A stretch of DNA of 64,000 nt from Pseudomonadota bacterium (GTDB taxonomy: Bacteria > Myxococcota_A > Polyangia > Polyangiales > Polyangiaceae), in contig JAEWRL010000185.1 of assembly GCA_023398955.1 (NCBI GenBank), forward strand, positions 1 to 64,000, read 5' to 3'. The position numbers and the translations under genes were made by a program. This document shows positions 34,483 through 43,389 of the stretch, piece after piece. The first letter of the stretch is position 1. Every line of letters begins with the position of its first letter. Under the pieces are notes generated by a model, which saw nothing but the letters and a program-made list of their open reading frames with translations, did not search any database and was not told the origin of the DNA.

Positions 34483-35616
34483 ATGAGCACACGAGTCAGG
34501 TGGTGGGGGAGCCAAGCCAATCCCCGTGAGTTGCTATCGACACTCTTGGCGGCGGGCTTTGTGCTCGCGCTCAGCCTTCCCGTCGCTAGCCAAACCGCGG
34601 TTGTTCCTCGATCGGCAGCCAGCGAGCCCGAGACGACCAGCGAGACCGGTGTTGCCGAGACCCATGCGCAGCAGATCACGGCAGCCGAAGCCCTTTACCA
34701 GGAGGCGAGGATCCTCATGGACCAGGGCCAATACGAGAAGGCCTGCCCGTTGCTGCAGGAGAGCAACCGGCACGACTTCGCGCTCGGGACGCTCCTCTAC
34801 CTCGCTCAATGCTACGAAGAGATCGGGCGCACCGCCGCGGCCTGGAGCGCCTTCGAGCTCGCCGCTTCGGAGAGCCGCAAGTCGAAACAGGAGCAACGTG
34901 AGCGCATTGCCCGCCAACGCGCCGACGCTCTCAAGCCAAAGCTCATGCGCCTCAGGATTAGTGTTCCGCAAGAGCACCGCATCGAGGGACTAGTCATCAC
35001 TCGCAACGGCGGCGAAGTCCGCGAGCCGGTCTATGAGGTAGCCATCCCCGTCGATCCTGGCCTGCAGCGGATCGAGGCAAGCGCGCCGAAGCACGAGTCG
35101 TGGGCGAAGGAAGTGGAGCTGACCGAGCCGGGAAAGACGGTGACGGTACTCGTGCCCCACCTCGTCCCCGTCGCGAAGCGCCAAGCGCCGCGAGAGGAGC
35201 CCAAAGCCACTGAACCTCTCCTGGGGGCGCCCGCTGCGTCCCTCGGAGACCACGCTCGCACCAGCGGCCCGGTTCCCTGGAGCACCGTGGGTCTAGCTGT
35301 CGCTGGCGCAGGGATCGTCAGCGCGGGGCTCGGCACCTATCTTGCTGTCCACTCCCAGTCCGTGGAAGAGGACGGTAGGGAGCATTGTGAGAAGCAAGAG
35401 GTGCTCGTCTGCAATGAGACAGGCATGAACCTCTTGGACGACGCAGACAGGGAGCTTCTCTGGGGACAGATTGCCCTCGGCGCGGGGGGCGCCGCGATCC
35501 TGGGCGGAGTGGGGCTGTACCTGTGGGCGCCCGACCGAGCCTCACAGAGCGCGCACCGGGTGATCCCGGAAGTGGGAACCCGGTCGGCGGCCCTCTTCTG
35601 GCGTGGCGTCTTCTAG
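34483..35616 (+). CDS. Periplasmic TPR/PEGA-like protein with C-terminal membrane helices
   Basis: A 377-residue protein; the ATG at 34483 follows GAGG by about 10 bases. A signal or anchor segment (LLSTLLAAGFVLALSLPVAS) is followed by a TPR-like helical region (AEALYQEARILMDQGQYEKAC, LLYLAQCYEEIGRTAAAW). A beta-rich segment (RLRISVPQEHRIEGLVITRN) resembling PEGA comes next. The C terminus has two hydrophobic stretches (VGLAVAGAGIVSAGLGTYLAV and ALGAGGAAILGGVGLYLW) flanking two Cys residues. This domain order is very common in myxobacteria next to Ser/Thr kinase genes; here the gene is divergent from the active kinase. Biochemical role is unknown. Confidence 0.8.
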   Translation: MSTRVRWWGSQANPRELLSTLLAAGFVLALSLPVASQTAVVPRSAASEPETTSETGVAETHAQQITAAEALYQEARILMDQGQYEKACPLLQESNRHDFALGTLLYLAQCYEEIGRTAAAWSAFELAASESRKSKQEQRERIARQRADALKPKLMRLRISVPQEHRIEGLVITRNGGEVREPVYEVAIPVDPGLQRIEASAPKHESWAKEVELTEPGKTVTVLVPHLVPVAKRQAPREEPKATEPLLGAPAASLGDHARTSGPVPWSTVGLAVAGAGIVSAGLGTYLAVHSQSVEEDGREHCEKQEVLVCNETGMNLLDDADRELLWGQIALGAGGAAILGGVGLYLWAPDRASQSAHRVIPEVGTRSAALFWRGVF

Positions 35617-35647
35617 CAGCAGCGCAGACAACGGACGGGATAGTATC

Positions 35648-37192
35648 ATGAGAGTCTCATCCTTGAGTATCGCCACATTGGCCGGCGCCACACTCTGGAG
35701 CGCCTGCTCCGTGCCGAACAGGAGGTACGACCCCTGCGTCTTCGACGCTTGTGCCGACGCGGGGAGTGCGGAGCGGGCAGGCACCGCCGGAGCCTCGGGC
35801 GGCCAGGAGAATGGGGGCGGCGCTGGAGATGCTGGGGCGAGCCACGCTGGCGCTGGCGACGCCGGTAGTGGAGACCGGAGCACAGGGGGATCAGCGACGG
35901 CCGATGCCGGCAGCGCGGGGACAGCCTTGAGCTCCATGGGCGGCGCGAGTTCGACTTCCGCTGGCGAAGGGGGAGCAGGCAGCACGGTCCAGGGCGGATC
36001 CGACCTCGTCACAGTGGGTGCGGGAAGCGGCACCGCCGGCTACGCCGGGAGCAAGGGACTGCCTGCGGGCGGCGGCGGCAACGACGGACAAGCGGGAGCG
36101 CCTACCGCACCAATCGGCGGGAGCGGGGGTGAGGGCGGCGCGGCGGGGAATGAGGGCGGCGCGGCGGGGAATGAGGGCGGCAGCGGCGAGCCCGCCACCG
36201 AGAATGGGTTCGAGGGCGGTCCCTGCGTCGCCCGAGACCCCGCGAAACGGGAAGAGGTCTTCATCTACGCGCGCGGCACGAACCAGCGGCTCTATCGCGC
36301 CGTAGCTACACAAGGAGCGGCAGGAACCTGGACTGAGCTACCGGGAGTCGACGGCTCGTTGCTCGCGCCAGGCACGGATATCGACTGCAGCACCGCCTTC
36401 AACTCCACGGCAAGCGATCCAATGACATACATTGTCGGGCTGGGAAGCATGCCCTACGGGAGGCTCCGCGTCGCAAGCGGAAGCGGGACCGTGTTCTCGG
36501 ATTTCGCGGAGCTATCCGTATCCAGCTCCAGCGGTCAGAGCTTCACGACCACGCCGTCAGTAACCGCCTGGTACACTGACGGCATCTACGACATCATGAT
36601 CGCAAATCCAGGAGCCCTGCCAGGCATAACGGGACTGTTGCTGATACAGGATGACGACTACCCGACCGCGTCCTGGCCAAACGCGGAGACAACGCCCTTG
36701 CCCCCTACGCTGGTCTCAGGGGTAGACACGATTCGGCAAGGGACCACCTCGGGCCGCATATGGTACACTGCTGGGATCGTCGATGACGGTCGTCTTCAGC
36801 TCGCCTTGCGCACCGAAGGTGCAGTCAATGGCTGGCCGGAGGCCGTCTATTTCCTGCCCCCGTCCGGCCTGAGCCTTGATCATTCACCAGCAATCTGCCT
36901 CCCGGAGTACTATGGAGAACAGGCCTACCGGGAGTACCTTCTCGTCGTCGCAGGAGGTCGACTCTGGTACAGCGTCAAGAAGGTGCAAGGCGGTGGGAGC
37001 GCTGGGTTCTCTGCGTGGCGCGAACTCGCCGACGTGGAGGTAGCTTCAGCCCCCGACTGCTACTTCTCCGGGAACTCGGCGGAGGGGGTGATGCACGCCG
37101 CCGCTTTGACGCGCTCTGGGACGATCATGCACCTTCAAGGCAACGACGCCGAGGGCTTCGTTGCAACGGAGCTCAGGGAGCGCCCTGAGTGA
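35648..37192 (+). CDS. Lipoprotein with lectin-like beta-propeller domain
   Basis: A 514-residue protein. The ATG at 35648 gives a signal peptide with lipobox LWSAC. A long Gly/Ala/Ser tether follows (residues 30-190), including a tandem EGGAAGN duplication near 36130-36180. The C-terminal 320 residues repeat a pattern like IYARGTNQRLYRAV, WTELPGVDGSLLAPG and GRIWYTAGIVDDGRLQLAL, with pairs of W/Y-rich strands. This resembles PLL-type or fucolectin-like seven-bladed propellers that bind sugars. No catalytic residues are evident. It is probably displayed on the outer surface and is convergent with the GH45 gene. Confidence 0.75.
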   Translation: MRVSSLSIATLAGATLWSACSVPNRRYDPCVFDACADAGSAERAGTAGASGGQENGGGAGDAGASHAGAGDAGSGDRSTGGSATADAGSAGTALSSMGGASSTSAGEGGAGSTVQGGSDLVTVGAGSGTAGYAGSKGLPAGGGGNDGQAGAPTAPIGGSGGEGGAAGNEGGAAGNEGGSGEPATENGFEGGPCVARDPAKREEVFIYARGTNQRLYRAVATQGAAGTWTELPGVDGSLLAPGTDIDCSTAFNSTASDPMTYIVGLGSMPYGRLRVASGSGTVFSDFAELSVSSSSGQSFTTTPSVTAWYTDGIYDIMIANPGALPGITGLLLIQDDDYPTASWPNAETTPLPPTLVSGVDTIRQGTTSGRIWYTAGIVDDGRLQLALRTEGAVNGWPEAVYFLPPSGLSLDHSPAICLPEYYGEQAYREYLLVVAGGRLWYSVKKVQGGGSAGFSAWRELADVEVASAPDCYFSGNSAEGVMHAAALTRSGTIMHLQGNDAEGFVATELRERPE

Positions 37193-37287
37193 ACCTCTGA
37201 AGCCTCCGTGACCCCCCACGTTGTGAGTCTGTGCGGTCTGATCACGAGCCGCAGCCCCCAATCCCCGAAAGCAAACATACGAGCACT

Positions 37288-37318
37288 GGCCCGCCCTTCT
37301 GCTGAGAAGGGCAGGGCC
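37288..37318. terminator. Strong bidirectional hairpin, convergent genes
   Basis: GGCCC (37288-37292) plus GCCCTTCT (37293-37300), loop GCTG, then AGAAGGGC (37305-37312), one bulged A, and GGGCC (37314-37318). That is 13 base pairs with a single bulge. It sits in the gap between the convergent propeller lipoprotein and GH45 genes. It lacks a T-run but is the strongest stem seen in any gap. Confidence 0.6.
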
Positions 37319-37414
37319 AACACTGCTGGGGTTCCGCCACACGAAAACTGGGCTGCTTCCTGCGCGAGAAACAAACCTTCTCGTGGCGCTCTAAGGGGCA
37401 GTCAAGCCATGGGC

Positions 37415-39331
37415 TCACCCGATGCCCGATACGCTCCGAATCTCTTGCGGGCACTGAATCGGCTCGAAGCGGATGTCCGGGTTGTCAGCCGCATGAAGCC
37501 AGTTGACGTACCACTCGCATCCGCGCATCAGCTCAGAGGAATCACCGAAGGCGTTACGGCACATATCGAGGATGCAGTTGGAATCCTCTCCGCAGACGGT
37601 CTTGAACCCGCCGTACTGGGCGCCGAGTTGAGAGTTGTCGACACCCCACTGACGGCTGCAGGCGTTGTTCGCGCCAACGCCGCCACCCGGTACGAGTAGG
37701 TCGAGCTGCTCGTTGGCTTGCAAGCCGCCAGTGTTCGTCATCTGAACGATCATTCGCTTGCCGGCAATGCTCGGCTGCGCCACGCCGCGGCTGCTTGAGC
37801 CGGTAAACTCGACGAGGTAGCAACTACCACAGTCTCTATCAAACGTCCCCATCATCCGCGCAACGAAGCCATAGGCCACCTGATCATTGACGGACCACGG
37901 CGCAAAGCTGTGGCACATGTACGATGTGCCGCCATCTTCGCAGGCATTTCGCTCGTCATTGACGCCGCGATTCGTGTCGTTTGCGTCGCAGGACGCCACG
38001 GCTGGGCCATTCCCGGACCAGGCGCAGTGCGGCTTGCAGCAGTCCCAGTAGCGCGTCATCCATCCGTTTTGCGGGTTGCTGAGGGCTGGTAAGGTAATGT
38101 CATTGTTCTGCCCACCCGAACCGTTCGAGCTGCCCCCAGTGCCCGACCCACTGCCGCCCGATCCGCCGCCCGAGCAGCGGCCGCAGGTGCGGTCGCAGAT
38201 GTGATTCTCGATCATCCACGGCTCACCGCACTGGTTCCATTCCGCCCAGGTCGAGCAGGGCGTCCCGGGTTCGTCGGGGTTCGGGTCGTCGGTGCAGTCC
38301 GAAGAGGTGGAGCCACCCGTGTTCCCCGACGCGCCGCCCGTGTTCCCGGACGCGCCGCCCGTGCCGGGATTCGAGCCACCTTCGCAGCCGTCGGACCCAG
38401 AGGGTTCGAGACTGTTGATGCAGAAGTCGAAGTCGACGGCGTTCTCGTTGTGGCCCGGAACCATAACGAGGACGGCATTGATCGCCTCGCCGTTATATGC
38501 GTTGCCGGTTCCATCCCAGCAATGGGTATTGAAGTCGCTCCACGGAATGACGCCGGGCTCCGAATAGACGGCGCACCAGCGGTGGTTCTCGTCGGCTTCG
38601 CCCTCGGCGTCCTGGATCTGAATGCGCAGCTCGTTCCCCGCTGCATTCATCAGGTCCACATAGATTCCGGTCCCGTCGGGAACGAGGGTGCCGATGCTCG
38701 TGTCTTCACCGGCCTCTTGCGCGACGTTGATTCCGACCATCGCGTACCCGCCCCAGGTATCCTCTGCCGCGACGGAGCCGCTTGCACAGAGGTCGTCACC
38801 TGCACCCAGGCTGTCGAAGCCCGTCGGCTCGATCCGACTTGCGTCATCGGCGTTTGCCCAGGCATAGCCAGACCAGCCGCAGACAGTGACGAAGCCACCC
38901 TCCTCCACCGAGTAGTCGTCGGTGCCCGCATTCGAGCCGCCGGAGCTCGTCGATCCCCCGGAGCTCTCCGTGGAGCCGCCAGCGTTCGTCTCGCCACCAG
39001 CATTCGTCGTGGCGCCGCCGGAACTCGCCGTCACGCCACCGGAGCTGGTCGCAGCGCCGCCGGAGCTCGCCGTGGAGCCGCCAGCATCCGTCGCGGAACC
39101 ACCTAGGCCCGCTTGCACACCACCCCCGGCTCCCGGAGCACCATCTCCACCGATGCCATCTTGGGCGCCTCCGCCAGCGCCTAGGGCGTTGCCACCAACT
39201 CCAGTTCCGATGCCACCGGTTGCGAACAGACCACCACCAACGCCACCGTCCTCGGGGTCTTCGCCGCTGGAACAAGAGATGGCCAGGGGCAGGGCGGCGA
39301 GCGAAAGCGCCGCAATCGCGCGTAGTCTCAT
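37415..39331 (-). CDS. Modular lipoprotein with GH45 endoglucanase domain
   Basis: A 638-residue protein; the ATG at 39331 has AAGGAG 7 bases upstream. The signal peptide ends in lipobox AISC, then a Gly/Ser/Ala tether to about residue 135. A beta-rich module (GWSGYAWANADDASRIEP to about 310) looks like a carbohydrate-binding domain. A short six-Cys module (CSTWAEWNQCG ... ICDRTCGRC) resembles ShKT. The last 220 residues are GH45-like: TRYWDCCKPHC with the catalytic Asp, DCGSCYLVEF, and LDLLVPGGGVG with the second Asp before CSRQWG. GH45 inverts beta-1,4-glucan bonds and is much more common in fungi and animals than bacteria. It should be a surface-anchored cellulase. Confidence 0.87.
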   Translation of the reverse strand: MRLRAIAALSLAALPLAISCSSGEDPEDGGVGGGLFATGGIGTGVGGNALGAGGGAQDGIGGDGAPGAGGGVQAGLGGSATDAGGSTASSGGAATSSGGVTASSGGATTNAGGETNAGGSTESSGGSTSSGGSNAGTDDYSVEEGGFVTVCGWSGYAWANADDASRIEPTGFDSLGAGDDLCASGSVAAEDTWGGYAMVGINVAQEAGEDTSIGTLVPDGTGIYVDLMNAAGNELRIQIQDAEGEADENHRWCAVYSEPGVIPWSDFNTHCWDGTGNAYNGEAINAVLVMVPGHNENAVDFDFCINSLEPSGSDGCEGGSNPGTGGASGNTGGASGNTGGSTSSDCTDDPNPDEPGTPCSTWAEWNQCGEPWMIENHICDRTCGRCSGGGSGGSGSGTGGSSNGSGGQNNDITLPALSNPQNGWMTRYWDCCKPHCAWSGNGPAVASCDANDTNRGVNDERNACEDGGTSYMCHSFAPWSVNDQVAYGFVARMMGTFDRDCGSCYLVEFTGSSSRGVAQPSIAGKRMIVQMTNTGGLQANEQLDLLVPGGGVGANNACSRQWGVDNSQLGAQYGGFKTVCGEDSNCILDMCRNAFGDSSELMRGCEWYVNWLHAADNPDIRFEPIQCPQEIRSVSGIG

Positions 39332-39719
39332 GGGATACTCCTTAAGGAAAGGCAAACAGTACTGGCTGAACCGCTGTTGGCTAGTCTAGGAGGCGCGCTC
39401 CGAAGCGCCAACAGATGTGCCTCGCCTTTCGTTCTCGGTGCTCGTTTCTGTTGCCAGCGGCAACAAGGCGCGGATCCCCCGAATGGGCGGTTCCGCCCGC
39501 TCGGGGACGACGGAGACCACACCATCCGAGCGGCTGGTGCCTCCGTGCCGAGGCCGTGTTCTCCGCCGCCGGACGCCAAGCTCCGGCGCGAAGCGGCGCT
39601 TGGACCAGGCCGTGCAACGCCCGGACGCTCCGGGCCATCGTGGCGCCCGGGCCGTCTCGGGGTGAGACGATGCGCCTCGCTGCGGCTGCAAGCCAGAGGG
39701 CGCGGTCGGAACGGGAGGC
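39332..39719. other. 388-bp interval without a supported gene
   Basis: This lies upstream of the GH45 gene and downstream of the M28 peptidase gene, both on the minus strand, so it should contain the GH45 promoter; its AAGGAG Shine-Dalgarno sequence lies at the low-coordinate end. Open frames exist on both strands but none shows a domain or a start signal. I could not assign a promoter class. Confidence 0.45.
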
Positions 39720-40751
39720 CTACGACGTCAGCTCCACGACGACGAACTCCATTCCCCGAGCGACCCTGGCCAAGCGCTCGTAGTCGAGCTTGTCGGGCGT
39801 GTCCGTCGCGCGATGATAGTGCGGATATCGAAACGGCGCAGTGTCGGTCACCATGATGGCGGGATAGCCAAACTGCCAGAAAGACCAATGGTCCGACCAC
39901 CCCACCCCCGGGACCATCGACGGCAGAGCCGCACCCTCGGATGGGAAGGAGACGTTGCTGCGGAAGCTTCGGAGGGCGCGTTCGAGAAGCGGCTTGCTCC
40001 TGAGATTGCTCACGAATCCAATGAAGTTGCCTACGCTCGGGTAAAGGAGCCCAACTGGTGGCGGATACACCTGGCTTCCGGGTTCATCCGAGTAGTACCC
40101 CATCGTCTCCAGGCTGATCATCGCCGCGATTCTCTCACCGCGGTGCTGCGCCTTGCGAGCGTGCACATGGCTCCCCATGTGGACACCGAAGCTGAACGGC
40201 GGCTCTTCATTCGTGAAGGCGACAAACCGGAGTCGCTTCTCGACGCGCGCGTGTGCGAAACGCTCCGCGAGCGCGAGCAGAACGGCTACACCGCTACCGT
40301 TGTCGTTGGCAGCTGGGCAATCGATGGCAGAGTCGTAGTGGGCGCCGACCACGACGATATCGGCACCCGGTGACCCACCCGGCAGCTCGACGACCACGTT
40401 CGCGAAATCGTGGCCACCGGCCACGAAGGTCTCGCGCTCCGGAGAGTACCCGAAGGAGCGAAATCGACCTTCGATGAACTGCATGGCGGCCGCGAGCTGA
40501 GCGGGACGACGGTAGTTTCGTTCGCCGATGTCCCGGGCAAGCGTCGTGACGTCGGCGCGAAGTTGCTCGGAAAGGTTGCGCTCCCGCGACGTGAGGGGCG
40601 GCAGAGGTCCCGTGTGGCTACTTCCGGGCCCTTTGGCCCACCCGTAGAGCGTGCTGGCAAGTCCCATGAAAAGCAAAACCGCTGCACCCAATACCAGGCG
40701 CCTGCGCCGCTGACGAGTCAGTCGCGAGGTTTCCGGGCGAGCGAGAGACAC
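39720..40751 (-). CDS. M28-family zinc aminopeptidase, membrane-anchored
   Basis: A 343-residue protein. One N-terminal hydrophobic segment (LVLGAAVLLFMGLASTLYGW) after a basic stretch acts as anchor or signal. The metal ligands of the M28 family are visible: His and Asp in VVGAHYDSA, Asp in ANDNGSGVA, the Glu pair in TNEEPPF, a late Asp or Glu near SLETMGYY, and His in PHYHRATDTPDKL. This is a bimetallic exopeptidase fold (aminopeptidase Y/S or glutaminyl cyclase-like). Cleavage specificity cannot be read. The catalytic domain should face the periplasm. Confidence 0.92.
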   Translation of the reverse strand: MSLARPETSRLTRQRRRRLVLGAAVLLFMGLASTLYGWAKGPGSSHTGPLPPLTSRERNLSEQLRADVTTLARDIGERNYRRPAQLAAAMQFIEGRFRSFGYSPERETFVAGGHDFANVVVELPGGSPGADIVVVGAHYDSAIDCPAANDNGSGVAVLLALAERFAHARVEKRLRFVAFTNEEPPFSFGVHMGSHVHARKAQHRGERIAAMISLETMGYYSDEPGSQVYPPPVGLLYPSVGNFIGFVSNLRSKPLLERALRSFRSNVSFPSEGAALPSMVPGVGWSDHWSFWQFGYPAIMVTDTAPFRYPHYHRATDTPDKLDYERLARVARGMEFVVVELTS

Positions 40752-41169
40752 CGTGGGCAGCCTAGCAGGCGCGCGACGTTTCCGGATAAGCGGCTGAAAC
40801 CTACGCTCAACCTGTCAGAGCGAGGGGGGGGAGCGGCGCGCCGGCCGCGGAGAGTGGCACCGCCATGCCGGCTCCGCGCCAGGGGAGTCGCACCTCCTCC
40901 CGTCGATGGCATGTTTCTCCGACGCTGAAACGCAACGGGCAGCGGCGAGATTCCTCATGCTGCCAGCCTGCAAAATCGGCAGGATCCAAGAATCCGAAGC
41001 GAAGTGGTTCGAGTTCTGCGCGATGTGAGAGCCGGTGGGTACCATAGTAGCCGCCGCCTGAGCCGTTTGGCCTCAGCGCATGCACAACCGTTGCGGGTCG
41101 TTGGTACCCTTCCCGCACTGGGGCGCCCGATGCTCCCTAACAGGCAGATTCGACCTAACGAGGTTCTCG
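40752..41169. other. 418-bp divergent intergenic region
   Basis: A gap between the divergent M28 peptidase and fibro-slime genes. It should contain both promoters. No clear sigma-70 or sigma-54 element stood out and no open frame is convincing. GAGG at about 41160-41163 serves as Shine-Dalgarno for the downstream gene. Confidence 0.4.
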
Positions 41170-43326
41170 ATGGACAGGCACAGCCAGCTCGGAGCATTGA
41201 TCGCTTTGGCCTTGCTAGCAGCACCGAGTGGCTGTAGCAGCGAAAATCCGGGCATCTCGGCCCCCGAGGACTCGTCCGCGACAGGAGGAGCGGACAGTAA
41301 CGGCACCGGGGGGCAGGCAGCGACGGCAACAGGCGGGCGCCAACAGCCTCCGCTGATCGATTTCGGCACCGGGGGTACGGAGGAATGCCCCGAATGCGGC
41401 GGTGCCGCAGGTGCGGTCGACGAGTATGTACCCGCCTGCGGGAACGGCATCGTCGATAGCTCGGTGGGCGAGCAGTGTGATGATGCCAACGCGGAAGGGG
41501 GCGACGGCTGCACGGCTGCCTGCGACCAGATCGAGGCGAACTACGTTTGCTCGACGCCCGGTGAGCCTTGTGTCTACACCGTGAAATGCGGCGACGGGCT
41601 GGTGCGCGGCGAAGAGACCTGCGACGATGGCGTGGACGCCGTCACCGGGACCATCAGTAGCGGCGACGGCTGCGACGAACTCTGCCAGATCGAGGAGGGC
41701 TTCGAATGCCCCGTGCCAGGGGCGGCCTGCCGCCCCATCTGCGGAGACGGCTTGCTGCGCGGGCGCGAGCAGTGCGACGATGGCACCGACGCGGCGACGG
41801 GAGCTCCCATCGCTGGGGACGGCTGCAACGAGGTCTGCAAGCTGGAAGACGGCTGGGTCTGCCCCCCGACCGAAGCATGCAGACCGACAGTTTGCGGAGA
41901 CGGCGTGGTCGAGGGCGCAGAACAGTGCGACGACGGCAACCTGGAGCCCTACGATGGCTGTTCTCCCAGCTGCAACTTGGACCCCCGTTGCGGCACGGAG
42001 ACGAGCGCGACCGGAGCCTGCTCCTCTGTCTGCGGAGATGGGATTCGGCTCGCTTCGAGCGGAGAGGAGTGCGATGACGGCAACGTGTTGGCGGGGGACG
42101 GCTGCGACGCGCAGTGCCGCTTCGAGCCGGGCTATCAGTGTACGACCGAAGCGGAGGAGCGCCCTGACCATCTCGAGATCCCGATCGTGATCCGCGACTT
42201 CAAGGAGAGCGACACAGAGGGCGGGCACCCCGACATGCAGATGAGCGGCATCGGGTTCAATTTCACCGTAGTCCCCGGCATCGTGGAAGAGACCCTGGGG
42301 CTCGATCGCAAGCCGGTCTACGCAGCCACCGCTGAGGAGCCTGCGTCACACACGACCGGACCCGAAGCGTTCGTCCAATGGTACCAAGACGTACCCGACG
42401 TCAACATCCGGTTCGACCGCTTCCTGCGTCTCGAGCTCCGCGGAGACGCCTATTCCATGGACAGCGCTACGGACGAACCCTGGGCGTCTCTGGAAGGGTT
42501 CTTCCCCATCGACGACGAAGGTTGGGGCAACCAGGAAAACACGCACAACTATCACTTCACGAGTGAGCTGCGCTACTGGTTCGAATACCGCGGCGGCGAG
42601 GAGCTGACCTTCAGCGGCGACGACGACGTCTGGGTGTTCGTCAACGGGATCCTGGCCGTGGACATCGGCGGGATCCACGAGCGCCGCGTTGGTCGGGTGG
42701 TCCTCGACCCGGAGACGGGCCACGGCCAGACCTGCGTTGCGCCACGGGGAAGCGATGACTGTGACGTGGAAGGGGACACCGACTTCGCTCTCACGCTTGG
42801 CCATGTCTACGAGGTCGTCGTCTTCCAGGCGGAGAGGCGGCTGCTCGAGTCCAACTACTGGCTCACGCTCTCCAACTTCCTTGCGGAGAAGGACACCTGC
42901 GAACCACTCTGCGGCGACGGCATCGTGACCGCAGACGAGGCCTGTGACTTGGGCCAAGCCGCGAACACAGGGGCCCACGGCGGCTGCAACCCGGATTGTA
43001 CCCTAGCGCCGTACTGCGGAGACGGGCTCGTCGATGATGACGCCGGTGAGGAGTGCGACGACGGGGTCAACATCAGCACCTACGGGGGCTGTGCTCCCGG
43101 CTGTCACCTCGGACCGAGCTGCGGGGACGGGATCGTCCAAAGCCCGTTCGAGGAGTGCGACGATGGTGAGAACAGCGGGAGCTACGGTCGTTGCGGTCAG
43201 AACTGCCACTACGGTCCGCGCTGCGGGGATGGCGTCGTACAGCCGGAGCATGAAGAGTGCGACGATGGCAAGAGCAACGGCGATACGAACTGCATGGTCA
43301 ACTGCCTGCTGCGCGACGTCCTGTGA
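41170..43326 (+). CDS. Fibro-slime domain lipoprotein with DUF4215 Cys-rich repeats
   Basis: A 718-residue protein. The signal peptide ends in a Cys (APSGC). Several Cys-rich units of about 30-50 residues follow the DUF4215 (Myxococcus cysteine-rich repeat) pattern CGNGIVDSSVGEQCDD then GDGCTAACD, with five or so before residue 340 and four after residue 575. Between them is a fibro-slime/PA14-like domain starting at IPIVIRDFKESDTEGGHPDMQ, with FSGDDDVWVFVNG and a later VFQAERRLLESNYWL. This combination marks adhesive extracellular proteins in myxobacteria and Fibrobacter. A C-terminal sorting helix is absent. A surface or matrix role, perhaps in attachment to insoluble polysaccharide, is inferred. 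Confidence 0.9.
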   Translation: MDRHSQLGALIALALLAAPSGCSSENPGISAPEDSSATGGADSNGTGGQAATATGGRQQPPLIDFGTGGTEECPECGGAAGAVDEYVPACGNGIVDSSVGEQCDDANAEGGDGCTAACDQIEANYVCSTPGEPCVYTVKCGDGLVRGEETCDDGVDAVTGTISSGDGCDELCQIEEGFECPVPGAACRPICGDGLLRGREQCDDGTDAATGAPIAGDGCNEVCKLEDGWVCPPTEACRPTVCGDGVVEGAEQCDDGNLEPYDGCSPSCNLDPRCGTETSATGACSSVCGDGIRLASSGEECDDGNVLAGDGCDAQCRFEPGYQCTTEAEERPDHLEIPIVIRDFKESDTEGGHPDMQMSGIGFNFTVVPGIVEETLGLDRKPVYAATAEEPASHTTGPEAFVQWYQDVPDVNIRFDRFLRLELRGDAYSMDSATDEPWASLEGFFPIDDEGWGNQENTHNYHFTSELRYWFEYRGGEELTFSGDDDVWVFVNGILAVDIGGIHERRVGRVVLDPETGHGQTCVAPRGSDDCDVEGDTDFALTLGHVYEVVVFQAERRLLESNYWLTLSNFLAEKDTCEPLCGDGIVTADEACDLGQAANTGAHGGCNPDCTLAPYCGDGLVDDDAGEECDDGVNISTYGGCAPGCHLGPSCGDGIVQSPFEECDDGENSGSYGRCGQNCHYGPRCGDGVVQPEHEECDDGKSNGDTNCMVNCLLRDVL

Positions 43327-43364
43327 CTTCGGCGCGCGCACGGAGCTGACGTCCCGGACGGCTC

Positions 43365-43389
43365 AGTGGGGGGCGGCGTGCCCCCTACT
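43365..43389. terminator. Bidirectional hairpin at lipB 3' end
   Basis: AGTGGGGGGC (43365-43374), loop GGCGT, then GCCCCCTACT (43380-43389): ten pairs including one G-T. It lies between the convergent fibro-slime and lipB genes and covers the lipB stop codon. There is no T-tract. Confidence 0.55.
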
